Assembly (NCBI GenBank): GCA_947455205.1
Contig: CANGNF010000045.1
Location: 1-39,624 of the forward strand
Direction: 5' to 3'
Source of the DNA: Acetobacteraceae bacterium
GTDB lineage: Bacteria; Pseudomonadota; Alphaproteobacteria; Acetobacterales; Acetobacteraceae
Length of the DNA stretch: 39,624 bases
Part shown: positions 8,508-16,347 of the stretch, one piece after another
How the letters are laid out: every line of letters begins with the position of its first letter
Position numbering within the stretch: position 1 is the first letter of the stretch
The notes under the pieces: generated by a model
Told to the model about the DNA's origin: nothing
Databases searched by the model: none
What the model saw: the letters and a program-made list of their open reading frames with translations, nothing else
Position numbers and translations under genes: made by a program

Positions 8508-8524
8508 AGGGCCTGGAGGTGTTG

Positions 8525-8881
8525 ATGACGGAAAGTGGCAGGAAGCGACGGTTGTTTCCGGACGCGTTCAAGCTGGAGGCGGTTGCCGCGGTGCAAGGTG
8601 GCCGGCCCGTGGCGCAGGTGGCGGCGGAGCTGGGGTTGCCGGACCGCCTGGTGCGGGCCTGGCTGCGCTGGGCGGCGGTGCGGCCTGTGGCGGCAGGCGA
8701 CGCGCCGGCGCCGACGCCCCCCAGAGAGCCGGCGGCGCCGGCGCGTCGCCTGGGGCCCAGCCCGGCAGACCAGGCGGCGGAGATTGCACGGCTGCGGCGG
8801 GAGCTGGATCGGGTCCGCATGGAGCGCGACATCTTAAAACGAGCGGCGCTCATCTTCGGCCAGGCGACGGGCGGGAGGTGA
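8525..8881 (+). CDS. IS3-family transposase OrfA
   Basis: A 118-residue protein with the OrfA layout: an HTH near the N-terminus (FPDAFKLEAVAAVQGG, then VAQVAAELGLPDRLVRAWLR) and a C-terminal heptad-like helix (AEIARLRRELDRVRMERDIL, residues about 83-102) typical of the OrfA leucine zipper. A proline/alanine-rich linker separates them. It binds the IS ends. OrfB starts 4 nt before its stop in the -1 frame. The track A-AAA-C near 8835 might allow frameshifting, but it is not a classic slippery heptamer, so coupled re-initiation is equally likely. Confidence 0.88.
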   Translation: MTESGRKRRLFPDAFKLEAVAAVQGGRPVAQVAAELGLPDRLVRAWLRWAAVRPVAAGDAPAPTPPREPAAPARRLGPSPADQAAEIARLRRELDRVRMERDILKRAALIFGQATGGR

Positions 8882-9753
8882 GCTATGCCTTCATCGAGGA
8901 GAACGTCGCCGACTTCCCCGTGCACGCCATGTGCGCGGCCCTCGGCGTGAGCCGCAGCGGCTACTACGGCTGGGCCAAGCGGCCGGAGGGCGTGCGGGCC
9001 CAGGCCGACAGCGCCTTGGCCGGCGCGATCCGCGACGCGCACGAAGCCAGCCGCGGCCGCTACGGCAGCCCGCGCGTACACGCGGAACTGCGCGCCCAAG
9101 GACGTCGCGTCGGCCGCAAGCGCGTGGCACGGCTGATGCGCGGCATGGGGCTGGCGGCGCGGCGCCGGCGCCGTTTCCGCTGCACCACCGACAGCCGCCA
9201 TGGCTACCCCGTGGCGCCCAACCTGCTGCAGCGCGACTTTCGCGCCGCCGCGCCTGACCGGGTCTGGTTGGCCGACATCACCTATATCGGCACCGCCGAG
9301 GGCTGGCTGTACCTGGCCGCGGTGCTGGACCTGTTCAGCCGCAAGATCGTTGGCTGGGCAATGGCCGAGCATCTCGGCCACGAACTGGCGCTGGCCGCGC
9401 TGGATATGGCCATCGCCAACCGCCGCCCCGCGCCAGGGTTGGTCCATCACTCCGACCGTGGCGTGCAATACGCTGCCCATGGCTACCGGCGGCGGCTGCA
9501 GGCGCAGGGCATGCTCTGCTCCATGAGCCGCAAAGGCGATTGCTGGGACAACGCGCCCATGGAAAGCTTCTTTGCCACGCTGAAGGGCGAGTTGGTCGAG
9601 CAACGCGACTATCTGACCCGCGCCGAGGCACGGGCGGACGTGTTTCAGTACATCGAAGGCTTCTACAATCGCCGGCGCCACCACTCCGCGATCGGGTATC
9701 TCACCCCAGAGCAGATGGCGACGACGTCCCCAGCGGCCGATTTGGCCGCGTAA
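8878..9753 (+). CDS. IS3-family transposase OrfB (DDE integrase)
   Basis: The 291-residue protein has an HTH_21-type N-terminal region and an rve integrase core. The catalytic triad is visible: D133 (LADITYI), D193 (HHSDRG) and E229 (NAPMESF), with the D-35-E spacing of IS3 enzymes, plus the late motif FYNRRRHHSAIGYLTPEQM. GTG 8878 overlaps the OrfA stop (GTGA). It catalyses strand transfer, normally as an OrfAB fusion or with OrfA. No disruption is seen, so it is presumed functional. Confidence 0.93.
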   Translation: MSYAFIEENVADFPVHAMCAALGVSRSGYYGWAKRPEGVRAQADSALAGAIRDAHEASRGRYGSPRVHAELRAQGRRVGRKRVARLMRGMGLAARRRRRFRCTTDSRHGYPVAPNLLQRDFRAAAPDRVWLADITYIGTAEGWLYLAAVLDLFSRKIVGWAMAEHLGHELALAALDMAIANRRPAPGLVHHSDRGVQYAAHGYRRRLQAQGMLCSMSRKGDCWDNAPMESFFATLKGELVEQRDYLTRAEARADVFQYIEGFYNRRRHHSAIGYLTPEQMATTSPAADLAA

Positions 9754-9832
9754 CCGTGTCCACGAAAACGGGGCAAGGCCAATCACCACACCCGACAGGT
9801 CGTGGACACAGCAGATCCTCCGTCCTGGTGCC

Positions 9833-10504
9833 GTGGCAGGGCAATCCGTTCGGCAGCGGCTCAAAATCGAGCACCTACACACCTACCGCGATTTCTCGGG
9901 GCAGCTGCTCGGCTATGTGGTTCGGGCACGGAACATGCGGGATGGGTCGAAATTCACACCGTCAATCGTCTGGGCGTCAGATGTCCAGTTGCATGACGGC
10001 AGTGTGGCGGAGGGTTGGAGCTATGGGGCCCGTCCGGCACCTCGCCACCCCTACGGTGCTGAAGTATTCCAGGCCGCACAACGGGAGAGCCTGCAGCCCA
10101 GGGTATTGCTCGTCGAGGGAGAGCGGTGTCAGGAAATCGCTACGAGGTCTCTGGCAGGTACTGGCTACGTCGCGCTGAGTTGGATCGGCGGCGGCAGCGC
10201 CTGGCGGCACACCGACTGGCGGATAATCGCGGAGAAATCGGCGTCAATCACGCTGTGGCCTGACGCTGATACGGCTGGCCGGGGAGCAATGGGGTCGCTC
10301 GCTACGCATTTCCGGCAACTCGGCGTCCGTGATTTGCGGTGGCTGGACCCAGACCAACAACGCAGCGACGGCTGGGATATCGCCGATGCCGTCCAACACG
10401 ACGAGTGGAGCAGCACGCGGGTTTTGGAGGCGCTGATAAATGCAAGACCGCTGCCAGCCTGCGAGACTGCGACGCCAATCGCCAGTGCCGGTGGCCGACG
10501 ATGA
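9833..10504 (+). CDS. TOPRIM-domain primase-like protein, N-terminus missing
   Basis: The frame is open from the IS edge at 9782, and GTG 9833 is only the first usable start. The text before the TOPRIM domain (YRDFSGQLLGYVVR) is mid-protein in relatives, so the zinc-binding N-terminus of a phage or plasmid primase is probably gone. The TOPRIM core is intact: VLLVEGE with E95, and LWPDADTAG with D144 and D146, followed by WDIADA near residue 199. It would synthesise primers for element replication. The stop overlaps the next gene by ATGA, so the two are coupled. The IS insertion with loss of flanking DNA is the likely cause of truncation. Confidence 0.75.
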   Translation: MAGQSVRQRLKIEHLHTYRDFSGQLLGYVVRARNMRDGSKFTPSIVWASDVQLHDGSVAEGWSYGARPAPRHPYGAEVFQAAQRESLQPRVLLVEGERCQEIATRSLAGTGYVALSWIGGGSAWRHTDWRIIAEKSASITLWPDADTAGRGAMGSLATHFRQLGVRDLRWLDPDQQRSDGWDIADAVQHDEWSSTRVLEALINARPLPACETATPIASAGGRR

Positions 10505-12705
10505 GCCACGCGGACAGGACATCAGATTGGGGGAACGCGATTGCGTCTCTCCACCACGGATCGGCCATTGATCGGATCGCGCGTGAGCTGGCACCGCTCG
10601 CGGAGGCGGTAACCGCGCCCAGCCCAGCATTGGTTGCCAATCTGCTCGAGTTGATCGCTGCTGACCGCCGCCTCACCGAGCATGGCGCGGTCATCCGCAG
10701 CGCTGCCCTGCTGGCTGCGACGGGACAACGCCGGCTCGATTATCTGCAACTCGAGCGGGCCGTGCAGGTAGCGGGTGGGCATATCGCCCGCTGGCGAACC
10801 CTGGTGCGCACCGAGGGTGCAATCGTCCAGGCCGCCAACACGCCGCCGCTCATCAATATACCCGATGCAGTTGTGTACCAGCGTCTGGTTGAGGACAGTG
10901 GATTGCTGGGCAGCGACGGCAGCCATCTGGTGTTTTTGCCACCTCGTTCCAGGGAGATTTTCCGCGTCGGAAAATCCGAGCTGACCGCCTCGGCGCTGTT
11001 GGCGCTCATGCCCCTCGCCGTTTGCGCGGACTACGCGCCACCTCGGCTGGGGCGCGGCCATTTTGATAGCCAGGTCATGGCCGATCTCCTCAACCGTGCG
11101 TCAGAGGCAATGCCTCCCTGCCGTAGGACGATGCTGCGTGGCACCGGAACCTGGCGCGTCGGTAGCGTTGTCGTCGCCAATATTGGGGATTGGCTGGTCA
11201 GGGTAGCACCTGATGGGGCGATCGATTTCTTACCCTCCGGCACGCGCCTGGAGAATTATGTCTGGCTGCGGCAAAGCCCCATATTGACGCTGCAGCAAAA
11301 CAGCCGCGGCACGCCAATATTGCCGGCCAGGCTGCGTACCCGCGACGGTCGGCGACTGCGTGCGCTCGCACGCGCCTGGGAATTTCTCCCGCCCGGCCAG
11401 GCTGCCACTGGCTACAGCATAGCTCACGTCGTCGTCGGCTGGACAGCAATCGCAGCGCTCGGTGGGGCACTCCGGTATTGGCGCCCCCATCTCTGGATTA
11501 CCGGCGAGCACGGCTCCGGCAAGGGCGAGCTGCTCACGCGATTCATCGGCAGTTGCGTGGCCGGGCTGTTGCAGTCGGTGGGCGCGACGACGGAGGCGGG
11601 CGTCAGGCAGAGCCTCGGACTGACCTCGCTGCCGCACGTCCTGGATGAGGCGGAGGTGCAGGATCCGGCGTCGCGCATGCGGATTGAGCAGCACCTCGAA
11701 CTCGCCCGTGGCGCGGCGGATCCCTCTGGAGCCGTAGTGCGCAAAGGGGGACCTGATGGGCATGCCATGGAATTCGCGGCCGCCAGCATGTTCTGCTGGG
11801 CCAGTATCGCACCGCCACCGCTCAAAAATGCCGACGCGTCGAGGATCGTGATTGCGCGGCTACGCGCGCCGCCACCTGAGCATGATCTGGTGGCCAATAG
11901 GCAGCGGCACGAGCGGTTTGCTCGGGTGGTTGACGCCTTCGCAACTCTGCAGCGCCGATACGCCGACGCTGGCGGATTGGCGGCAGCGGTTTACGTGCGC
12001 ATGCTGGAACTGGTGCATGAGTTCGAGCACGCTGAGGATTTATTCCGTACGGCACTGGCAGCGGCAGGGGCGGGCGGCAGGGCGGTCTCGGCATTCGCGC
12101 CAACCCTGGCTGGCGCCTGGATGCTCAGTCACGACACTCCCCCAACCTCAGCGCAGGCAGCATCGGAGGTCACGCGCCATTGGCTCCACGGTGGAATGCG
12201 TGATCACCTGGTGGATTCAAAAAGAGGTGGTGCTGGCCGCGATATTGCCGAGGCGGTGCTGGCACAACCAGTCCGACTGCAAACCAGGCAACTCGCTGAT
12301 ATTACCAGCAGCGTTGGCGAGGCCCTGCTCCTGGCCGCCGGTCAAGGCGTTGATACCATAGGGCAGGACCTGCATGGGCTCCGAGCACGGCTCCAGCAGG
12401 CCGGTGTGGCGCATGAAACCGCCCGGTTGACGCTGGGCGTGGGTGGTATTGCCCTGACGACACCGACCCGCGGCCCCCTGTCCGGGCAGCTATGCGTCGA
12501 CCTGGCTCACGGGTCGCGTCTGGTACGCGAGGCGCTGCATGGCACTGATTGGGCTGGAGGCTGGCAGAGCGTACTGAAAAATATGCCGGGCGTTTTGACC
12601 GTCTCGGGTGCCCGTATAGGGGGCATCGGTGGCCTCACGGCCTACCGCCAACCGCTGCTGCAGTTTCTCGGCCACCAGGCAACGGATCCAACTGCTGCAG
12701 CGTGA
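10501..12705 (+). CDS. helicase-like P-loop ATPase of an integrative element
   Basis: The 734-residue protein starts at ATG 10501, overlapping the primase stop. The P-loop is GEHGSGKG at residues 335-342; the usual Ser/Thr after the lysine is Gly, an odd feature. Walker B is HVLDEAE with D382 and E383. The arrangement, about 330 residues before the P-loop with IT at its edge, and the primase partner resemble DUF927-type phage/plasmid replication ATPases. Unwinding of element DNA is inferred. The C-terminal 200 residues have no domain I recognise. There are no frame breaks, in contrast to the genes on both sides of this core. Confidence 0.7.
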   Translation: MSHADRTSDWGNAIASLHHGSAIDRIARELAPLAEAVTAPSPALVANLLELIAADRRLTEHGAVIRSAALLAATGQRRLDYLQLERAVQVAGGHIARWRTLVRTEGAIVQAANTPPLINIPDAVVYQRLVEDSGLLGSDGSHLVFLPPRSREIFRVGKSELTASALLALMPLAVCADYAPPRLGRGHFDSQVMADLLNRASEAMPPCRRTMLRGTGTWRVGSVVVANIGDWLVRVAPDGAIDFLPSGTRLENYVWLRQSPILTLQQNSRGTPILPARLRTRDGRRLRALARAWEFLPPGQAATGYSIAHVVVGWTAIAALGGALRYWRPHLWITGEHGSGKGELLTRFIGSCVAGLLQSVGATTEAGVRQSLGLTSLPHVLDEAEVQDPASRMRIEQHLELARGAADPSGAVVRKGGPDGHAMEFAAASMFCWASIAPPPLKNADASRIVIARLRAPPPEHDLVANRQRHERFARVVDAFATLQRRYADAGGLAAAVYVRMLELVHEFEHAEDLFRTALAAAGAGGRAVSAFAPTLAGAWMLSHDTPPTSAQAASEVTRHWLHGGMRDHLVDSKRGGAGRDIAEAVLAQPVRLQTRQLADITSSVGEALLLAAGQGVDTIGQDLHGLRARLQQAGVAHETARLTLGVGGIALTTPTRGPLSGQLCVDLAHGSRLVREALHGTDWAGGWQSVLKNMPGVLTVSGARIGGIGGLTAYRQPLLQFLGHQATDPTAAA

Positions 12706-12773
12706 TCTGCGGCATCAGTTTATCGCGTTCGAGTTTCCAACCCTGGTTGCATGCTGTGCCTGGAGGACAGTGC

Positions 12774-13871
12774 ATGCAACACGAGCAAAATCCAGCACCA
12801 CATTTCCGGCAGCAACATCCTGGCGGCCTGCCCTATGATGTGTCCGCCGATTGGGCGCCTAACAGGGGGCGCTCGATCGGCGCGGTAACGCTGCCAACGC
12901 GCACGGCGTCGACCGAGGCCGCCTATATCCGCACCGCCCTGATACTGGCCAGACGGGCGGCACGGGATGGCGTCGCGTGGAGCAATGCGTCGGCATTCAG
13001 CGCCTGGCTCGTCGCGCACTGCACAGGCGTTGATGGTGGCGTCGCCTGCGCCAGATCAACCTGGCGGCAGTATCGGGCGGCAGTGTCGCATCTACTGCGG
13101 CGGCAGCAGCCACCTGGCTGGCAGGCTGCATTGACTGCATTGACGACAACGCAACCAGCGGGCCTCGCCCGACGTGCCGCACGACAGCCTGGACGAACGA
13201 GGGCAGTCCGGCCATCGGCATTGCGACGCCTAATGCATGAGGTGGCCGAGTGCGACTACCGGCGCTCGCCCCTGGCGGCTGTCACGCATCTCTGGTGGCA
13301 CGCTGGCCGCCTCACCGGCCTGCGGCCCTGCGAGTGGTTGGGCATCAGGTTGCAGCGCGAGACGGACGTTTCCGGAAGAGCCCGCCTTTGGCTGGTGGTC
13401 ACCTGCGCCAAGACGACGAATGGGCGGGGCTGTGCGCCGCAGCGGCGGATGGACCTGATGGCGTTAGCGGCGGCGGAGCGCCATGCGGTACTGGCCTGGG
13501 TTCAACTGGTGGCGCCACTGCGCCCGGCGCAGTTCGCCGATTTGCAGCGCCGTGTTGCCCGGCTGCTGCGGCGCGCAAATGCCCGGCTCGCTCGACGCGG
13601 TGCCAAGCGGGTCACGCTCTATACCGCTCGGCACCGATTTGCAGCCGCCGCCAAACGCAGCGCGAGCGAGGCAGAGGTTGCCGCCCTGCTGGGGCATGCG
13701 TCGATCGCAACCGCTTCGGAATGCTATGGCCGAAGGGCACGAGGCCATGCCGGGAGCATCCCGGCACCAGATCCGCTGCTCGTGCAGGTGGTCATCGCAG
13801 CAAACCGGGACCGCCCTGCGCCACGGCGGCCGATTTTTGCAAGCAGGGAGGCATACCCACGGGGCGGATAG
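12774..13871 (+). CDS. tyrosine recombinase (phage integrase family)
   Basis: ATG 12774 has GGAGG at 12762-12766, 7 nt upstream, so the 365-residue version is preferred over the longer frame. Catalytic residues visible are R184 (TGLRPCEW), a candidate K213, R286 in YTARHRFA, H308 (LGHAS) and nucleophile Y318 (ASECYG). The first His of the HxxR box is Tyr (Y283). Residues about 45-135 form the SAM-like core-binding domain. It probably catalyses integration or excision of the element that carries the primase and helicase genes upstream. No attachment site can be assigned. It ends before a 783-bp gap that contains repeats. Confidence 0.85.
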   Translation: MQHEQNPAPHFRQQHPGGLPYDVSADWAPNRGRSIGAVTLPTRTASTEAAYIRTALILARRAARDGVAWSNASAFSAWLVAHCTGVDGGVACARSTWRQYRAAVSHLLRRQQPPGWQAALTALTTTQPAGLARRAARQPGRTRAVRPSALRRLMHEVAECDYRRSPLAAVTHLWWHAGRLTGLRPCEWLGIRLQRETDVSGRARLWLVVTCAKTTNGRGCAPQRRMDLMALAAAERHAVLAWVQLVAPLRPAQFADLQRRVARLLRRANARLARRGAKRVTLYTARHRFAAAAKRSASEAEVAALLGHASIATASECYGRRARGHAGSIPAPDPLLVQVVIAANRDRPAPRRPIFASREAYPRGG

Positions 13872-14654
13872 GCAGGAAGACGCAACTATGTCGCTGAGGG
13901 GAGCCAGCACTTGGTGTGCGCCATGACGTCAGCACCTCCGCCTCCGGCTCAGCTGGTGGCAGTCTGTGAACTGCAACGGCGATCTCAATGGCCTCAGCAA
14001 GTCCCCGATAAGATATGGTAAAGTTCACCAGAGAGAACGCAAAAATTGCGTTTCATAGCGTTCGCCGGTGCGTTTTCAGGGCACGCTGACCGGCACGCCG
14101 TCGTGAATCCATTCCTAACTCGCATCGCGGCACCCATCCTGCCGGACCTGTTGAGTACCGCGGTGCCGGCACCCTACGTCACCTCAAGGAATACCGCATT
14201 CGCGCCGCATTTTCGGCTGATCTCCGGCCCTCACAGCCACCCCTGGCCGCCAAAGAAATTTCCTTTTCGAATATGGCAAAGTTGAGATGCTGGGCCTCAA
14301 GAGTAGAATTTTGTACCGATTCCCGGTGCAAATCTCGTGGAAATCGAAATATTCTTGCGGCATCGGATTTTTTGCTTGTCCGGTATTTTTTGTGGAACTC
14401 AATATTGAAATCAGTCCCCTGGCATTCCCAGTTTAGCTAAATCCCTTCCACCCTCCATTATATAAGACATTTCGAAATGGATTTCAGCAACCACGTTACG
14501 CGCCAGGACGCCAATCCTGAGCGCGCCTCATTCGCAAATTTGAGACCCTCGCATGGTTCGAATTTGTATGACCCGGCATTTTTACATGGAGCAGCTGCTT
14601 GGCGCTCGCACCACAACAGATGCCTCTCGATCCTGGTCGACGGAGGTAGCCAAA
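13872..14654. promoter_or_regulatory. 783-bp gap with dyad and direct repeats between recombinase and AlpA-like gene
   Basis: No gene is supported here. AACGCAA (14036-14042) and TTGCGTT (14046-14052) form a perfect dyad with a 3-nt spacer. ATATGG(T/C)AAAGTT occurs at 14013-14025 and 14271-14283 with one mismatch. The DNA from about 14220 to 14480 is locally AT-rich. A recombinase on one side and an AlpA-like gene on the other make this a plausible site for element promoters, operators or an attachment core. That role is inference. Confidence 0.45.
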
Positions 14655-14909
14655 ATGTCTGAGGCCAAAACGCCATCGGCGACGAAGCGCAACAGCCGCT
14701 CCCGCTCGCTCGCGTACATCCCTCACGACCCACTGCTGAACGCCGAGGAAGGCGCCGCCGAAACCGGCCGCGCCGTCTCCACATTCTGGCGGGACGTGAA
14801 GACCGGCACCCTGCCGGCCCCGCTTTACCTCAACCCGCGCATGCCGCGCTGGAAGCGCTCGGAGTTGCGCGCCGCCATCGACGCCGCCCCGCGCGGCAAG
14901 ACGGCGTAG
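14655..14909 (+). CDS. AlpA-like DNA-binding regulator / excisionase
   Basis: ATG 14655 follows GGAGG (14642-14646) at 8 nt. The 84-residue protein has the AlpA/MerR-like fold signature at residues about 32-75: a first helix (LLNAEEGAAETG), recognition helix (AVSTFWRDVKTGTLP), and the basic wing ending PRWKRSELRAAID. AlpA-like proteins switch on or excise integrated elements and usually sit near a tyrosine recombinase, as here. The first 30 residues are Ser/Arg/Lys-rich and disordered. Confidence 0.78.
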   Translation: MSEAKTPSATKRNSRSRSLAYIPHDPLLNAEEGAAETGRAVSTFWRDVKTGTLPAPLYLNPRMPRWKRSELRAAIDAAPRGKTA

Positions 14910-15131
14910 CCTACAGTAAACCAACGTTGGCGATTGGTCTGTGGTGCAGATGATGGCCTCGTTCCCCCAGGCAAGCGGCTGGGGGCGCCGCGCTGCAGAC
15001 CCGATGCCCAAAGGCCTGGCCGCAGAGCGGCTCGCGCTCCTTCGCCCGGTAGGCCGAGAGATCCGCCAGGCTGAGCGTACCTGGGTAACCGGCGCCCCGC
15101 GCCTCGCCCCGCTTCGAAGCCGCCTGCGCCG

Positions 15132-15257
15132 ATGCCCCTGTTTGAATGGGCCGACCGCCAGGCGCGGCTGGCCGCGATGATGCTCGACTGCGGGCATTCG
15201 GCGGTCTTCACCGTCGTCCTCCCCGACCAGTTCGCGACGCGGGAGAACGCGCCGTGA
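15132..15257 (+). CDS. small ORF coupled to the primase remnant
   Basis: A 41-residue ORF (MPLFEWADRQARLAAMMLD...) whose stop overlaps the GTG of the next frame (GTGA). No domain is recognised and no strong Shine-Dalgarno is seen. The overlap and position directly before a primase-like start suggest it was part of the element's replication operon. The preceding 220 bp (14910-15131) contain only a 10-bp palindrome CCAACGTTGG at 14921. Confidence 0.4.
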   Translation: MPLFEWADRQARLAAMMLDCGHSAVFTVVLPDQFATRENAP

Positions 15258-15735
15258 GCGACCTCCCGGATATCCAGCAGGTCGCGCGCCTGCGCGCCGA
15301 CCTGTGGAGCGCTGGCTACCGCCCGCTGGCGCTGTACACCCGCGACAAGCGGCCCTTTGATGATGCCTGGCAGGACCGCGCTAGGCTGACGTCAACGCCC
15401 TGGTGCGTGCGCTGGGCTTCTTGCTCGAATACGCCCTGCCAATGGCGCGCCGCGCCTTCGGCGAGGCGGCGCTGCCGTAACCTGAGCGGGACGCCCGACG
15501 GCTCGCGCGGTGGCTCCAGCGCCAATCCCCTATGCCGCTGACGCTGAACGCTCGCTTGCTGCGCCGCATGGCGAATGGGCCGGGTATCCCGACGCCGGTG
15601 CGTATCGAGGCCGCGCTGTACGAACTTGCAGAGTTGCACCTGGTGCGGCCGGCGCCTTGCCGGGAGGGCGGCAACCAGGGGCGGCAGCGTGGCGACTGGG
15701 CGGTGAACCCCAAGCTGCGAGCAACGAGCCAATGA
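15254..15735 (+). pseudogene. collapsed primase / DUF3987-type replication gene
   Basis: Codons from GTG 15254 read like the start of a bifunctional primase-polymerase (VARLRADLWSAGYRPLALYT, then DKRPFDDAW). Near 15386 this frame loses sense, and another frame carries a typical DUF3987 C-terminal tail (VNALVRALGFLLEYALPMAR, later LVRPAPCREGG and DWAVNP) to the stop at 15735. A TAA at 15478-15480 interrupts that tail. So the start of one gene and the end of another are joined after deletion of roughly a thousand or more bases. Assignment rests on recalled family patterns. Confidence 0.55.
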
Positions 15736-15932
15736 GTATCTGGCGGGCACGCCTGGCCGCGCTCCGCGAGGAATACGGCCATGCCAATAGTGCCGAAAGT
15801 GCCGGGGCTGCGCACAAGGGGCTCCCCGCCCCGGCTACTGGCGCTACTGGCGCTATTGGCACCTACGCCGTTCCCGAAAAACCGGACGTGGACGCAGCCG
15901 CAAAAGCACGGCGGGTCGCGTTCTACCTTTAG
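15732..15932 (+). CDS. short element protein with Gly-Ala-Thr repeats, probably truncated
   Basis: ATG 15732 overlaps the previous stop (ATGA). The 66-residue product starts MSIWRARLAALREEYGHANS and carries a 9-nt tandem repeat that gives ATGATGAIGT at residues about 37-46. I recall small genes of this kind, with a basic N-terminus and Gly/Thr or Ala/Asn/Ser repeats, after replication genes in alphaproteobacterial prophage-like elements. The end, KARRVAFYL, looks abrupt, so a frameshift or deletion probably removed the tail. Function unknown. Confidence 0.45.
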   Translation: MSIWRARLAALREEYGHANSAESAGAAHKGLPAPATGATGAIGTYAVPEKPDVDAAAKARRVAFYL

Positions 15933-15966
15933 GCTCAGGCCGATGTCCTCGACGTCTTCTCTCACC

Positions 15967-16000
15967 CTGATCCCGAGTTAGACGAGGAGCGTGGGATCAG
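15967..16000. repeat. 8-bp inverted repeat near the element edge
   Basis: CTGATCCC (15967-15974) and GGGATCAG (15993-16000) are perfect complements with an 18-nt spacer, between the last element gene and the M20 stump. It might be a terminator stem or a recombinase half-site; no direct support for either. The remaining 15933-16130 shows no gene. Confidence 0.35.
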
Positions 16001-16129
16001 CCGGGGTTAGGCGCGCCACCACCCGCGCCGGGCCGCATACCGCGGCTCACGGCATGGTCACCGGCCGGCCTGAGAGTTGCCGTCGCGCCGTCGCCTTCAC
16101 TCTGCACCACGCTCCCTGGCGTCGGCCGA

Positions 16130-16229
16130 GCCGGAACTCCTCGAAGCCGATCTCGGGATCGACGTGGAAGTCCAGGCGCCACGTGGTCATCTCGGGGTGG
16201 TAAGCGGCGATGCTCTCGATGACATTCAT
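16130..16229 (-). pseudogene. M20-family amidohydrolase, N-terminal stump
   Basis: From ATG 16229 the minus strand reads MNVIESIAAYHPEMTTWRLD, then FHVDPEIGFEEF, the conserved start of M20/hippurate-hydrolase amidohydrolases (Trp-Arg, His-x-x-Pro-Glu-Ile/Leu-Gly-Phe-Glu-Glu). Similarity ends after about 32 codons. Functional relatives are near 380-400 residues. The break lies where the integrative element begins, so the truncation probably marks its right junction. Confidence 0.6.
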
Positions 16230-16347
16230 GGCCAGTGTCCGTAGGGAAGCAGCACCCACCCGCGATGGTAGGTCGCGGCTGCGGCACCATCCACTCGGCT
16301 GGGTGGTCCTGTGCGGCGCCTGGTCCGGCCGCCGGCAGGCTGCCAGG

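Larger units (their letters stand above)
8468..9781 (+). mobile_element. IS3-family insertion sequence, 1314 bp
   Basis: The ends are imperfect inverted repeats of 26 bp with 24 matches: the left begins TGGCCCTCCCCCGTTTTCG at 8468, the right ends CGGGGCAAGGCCA at 9781. TG...CA termini and two overlapping genes with the right one in the -1 frame fit the IS3 family. I see no 3-5 bp target duplication (GCA on the left, ATC on the right). It separates an HTH gene missing its end from a primase missing its start. Both genes are intact, so it may be active. Confidence 0.9.

Noticed and set aside
9797..9810. Possible third IS end (TCGTGGACAC just after the IS)
   Set aside because: Only 10 bp match the inner part of the terminal repeat, with no terminal TGGCC; most likely chance.
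8227..9882. 551-codon minus-strand frame over the IS
   Set aside because: Antisense to OrfA and OrfB, whose motifs are clear.
13792..14028. 78-codon minus-strand frame after the recombinase
   Set aside because: Overlaps the recombinase 3' end, lacks a start site and has no similarity I recognise.
14046..14285. 79-codon plus-strand frame
   Set aside because: Starts with TTG inside the dyad and has no Shine-Dalgarno or domain.
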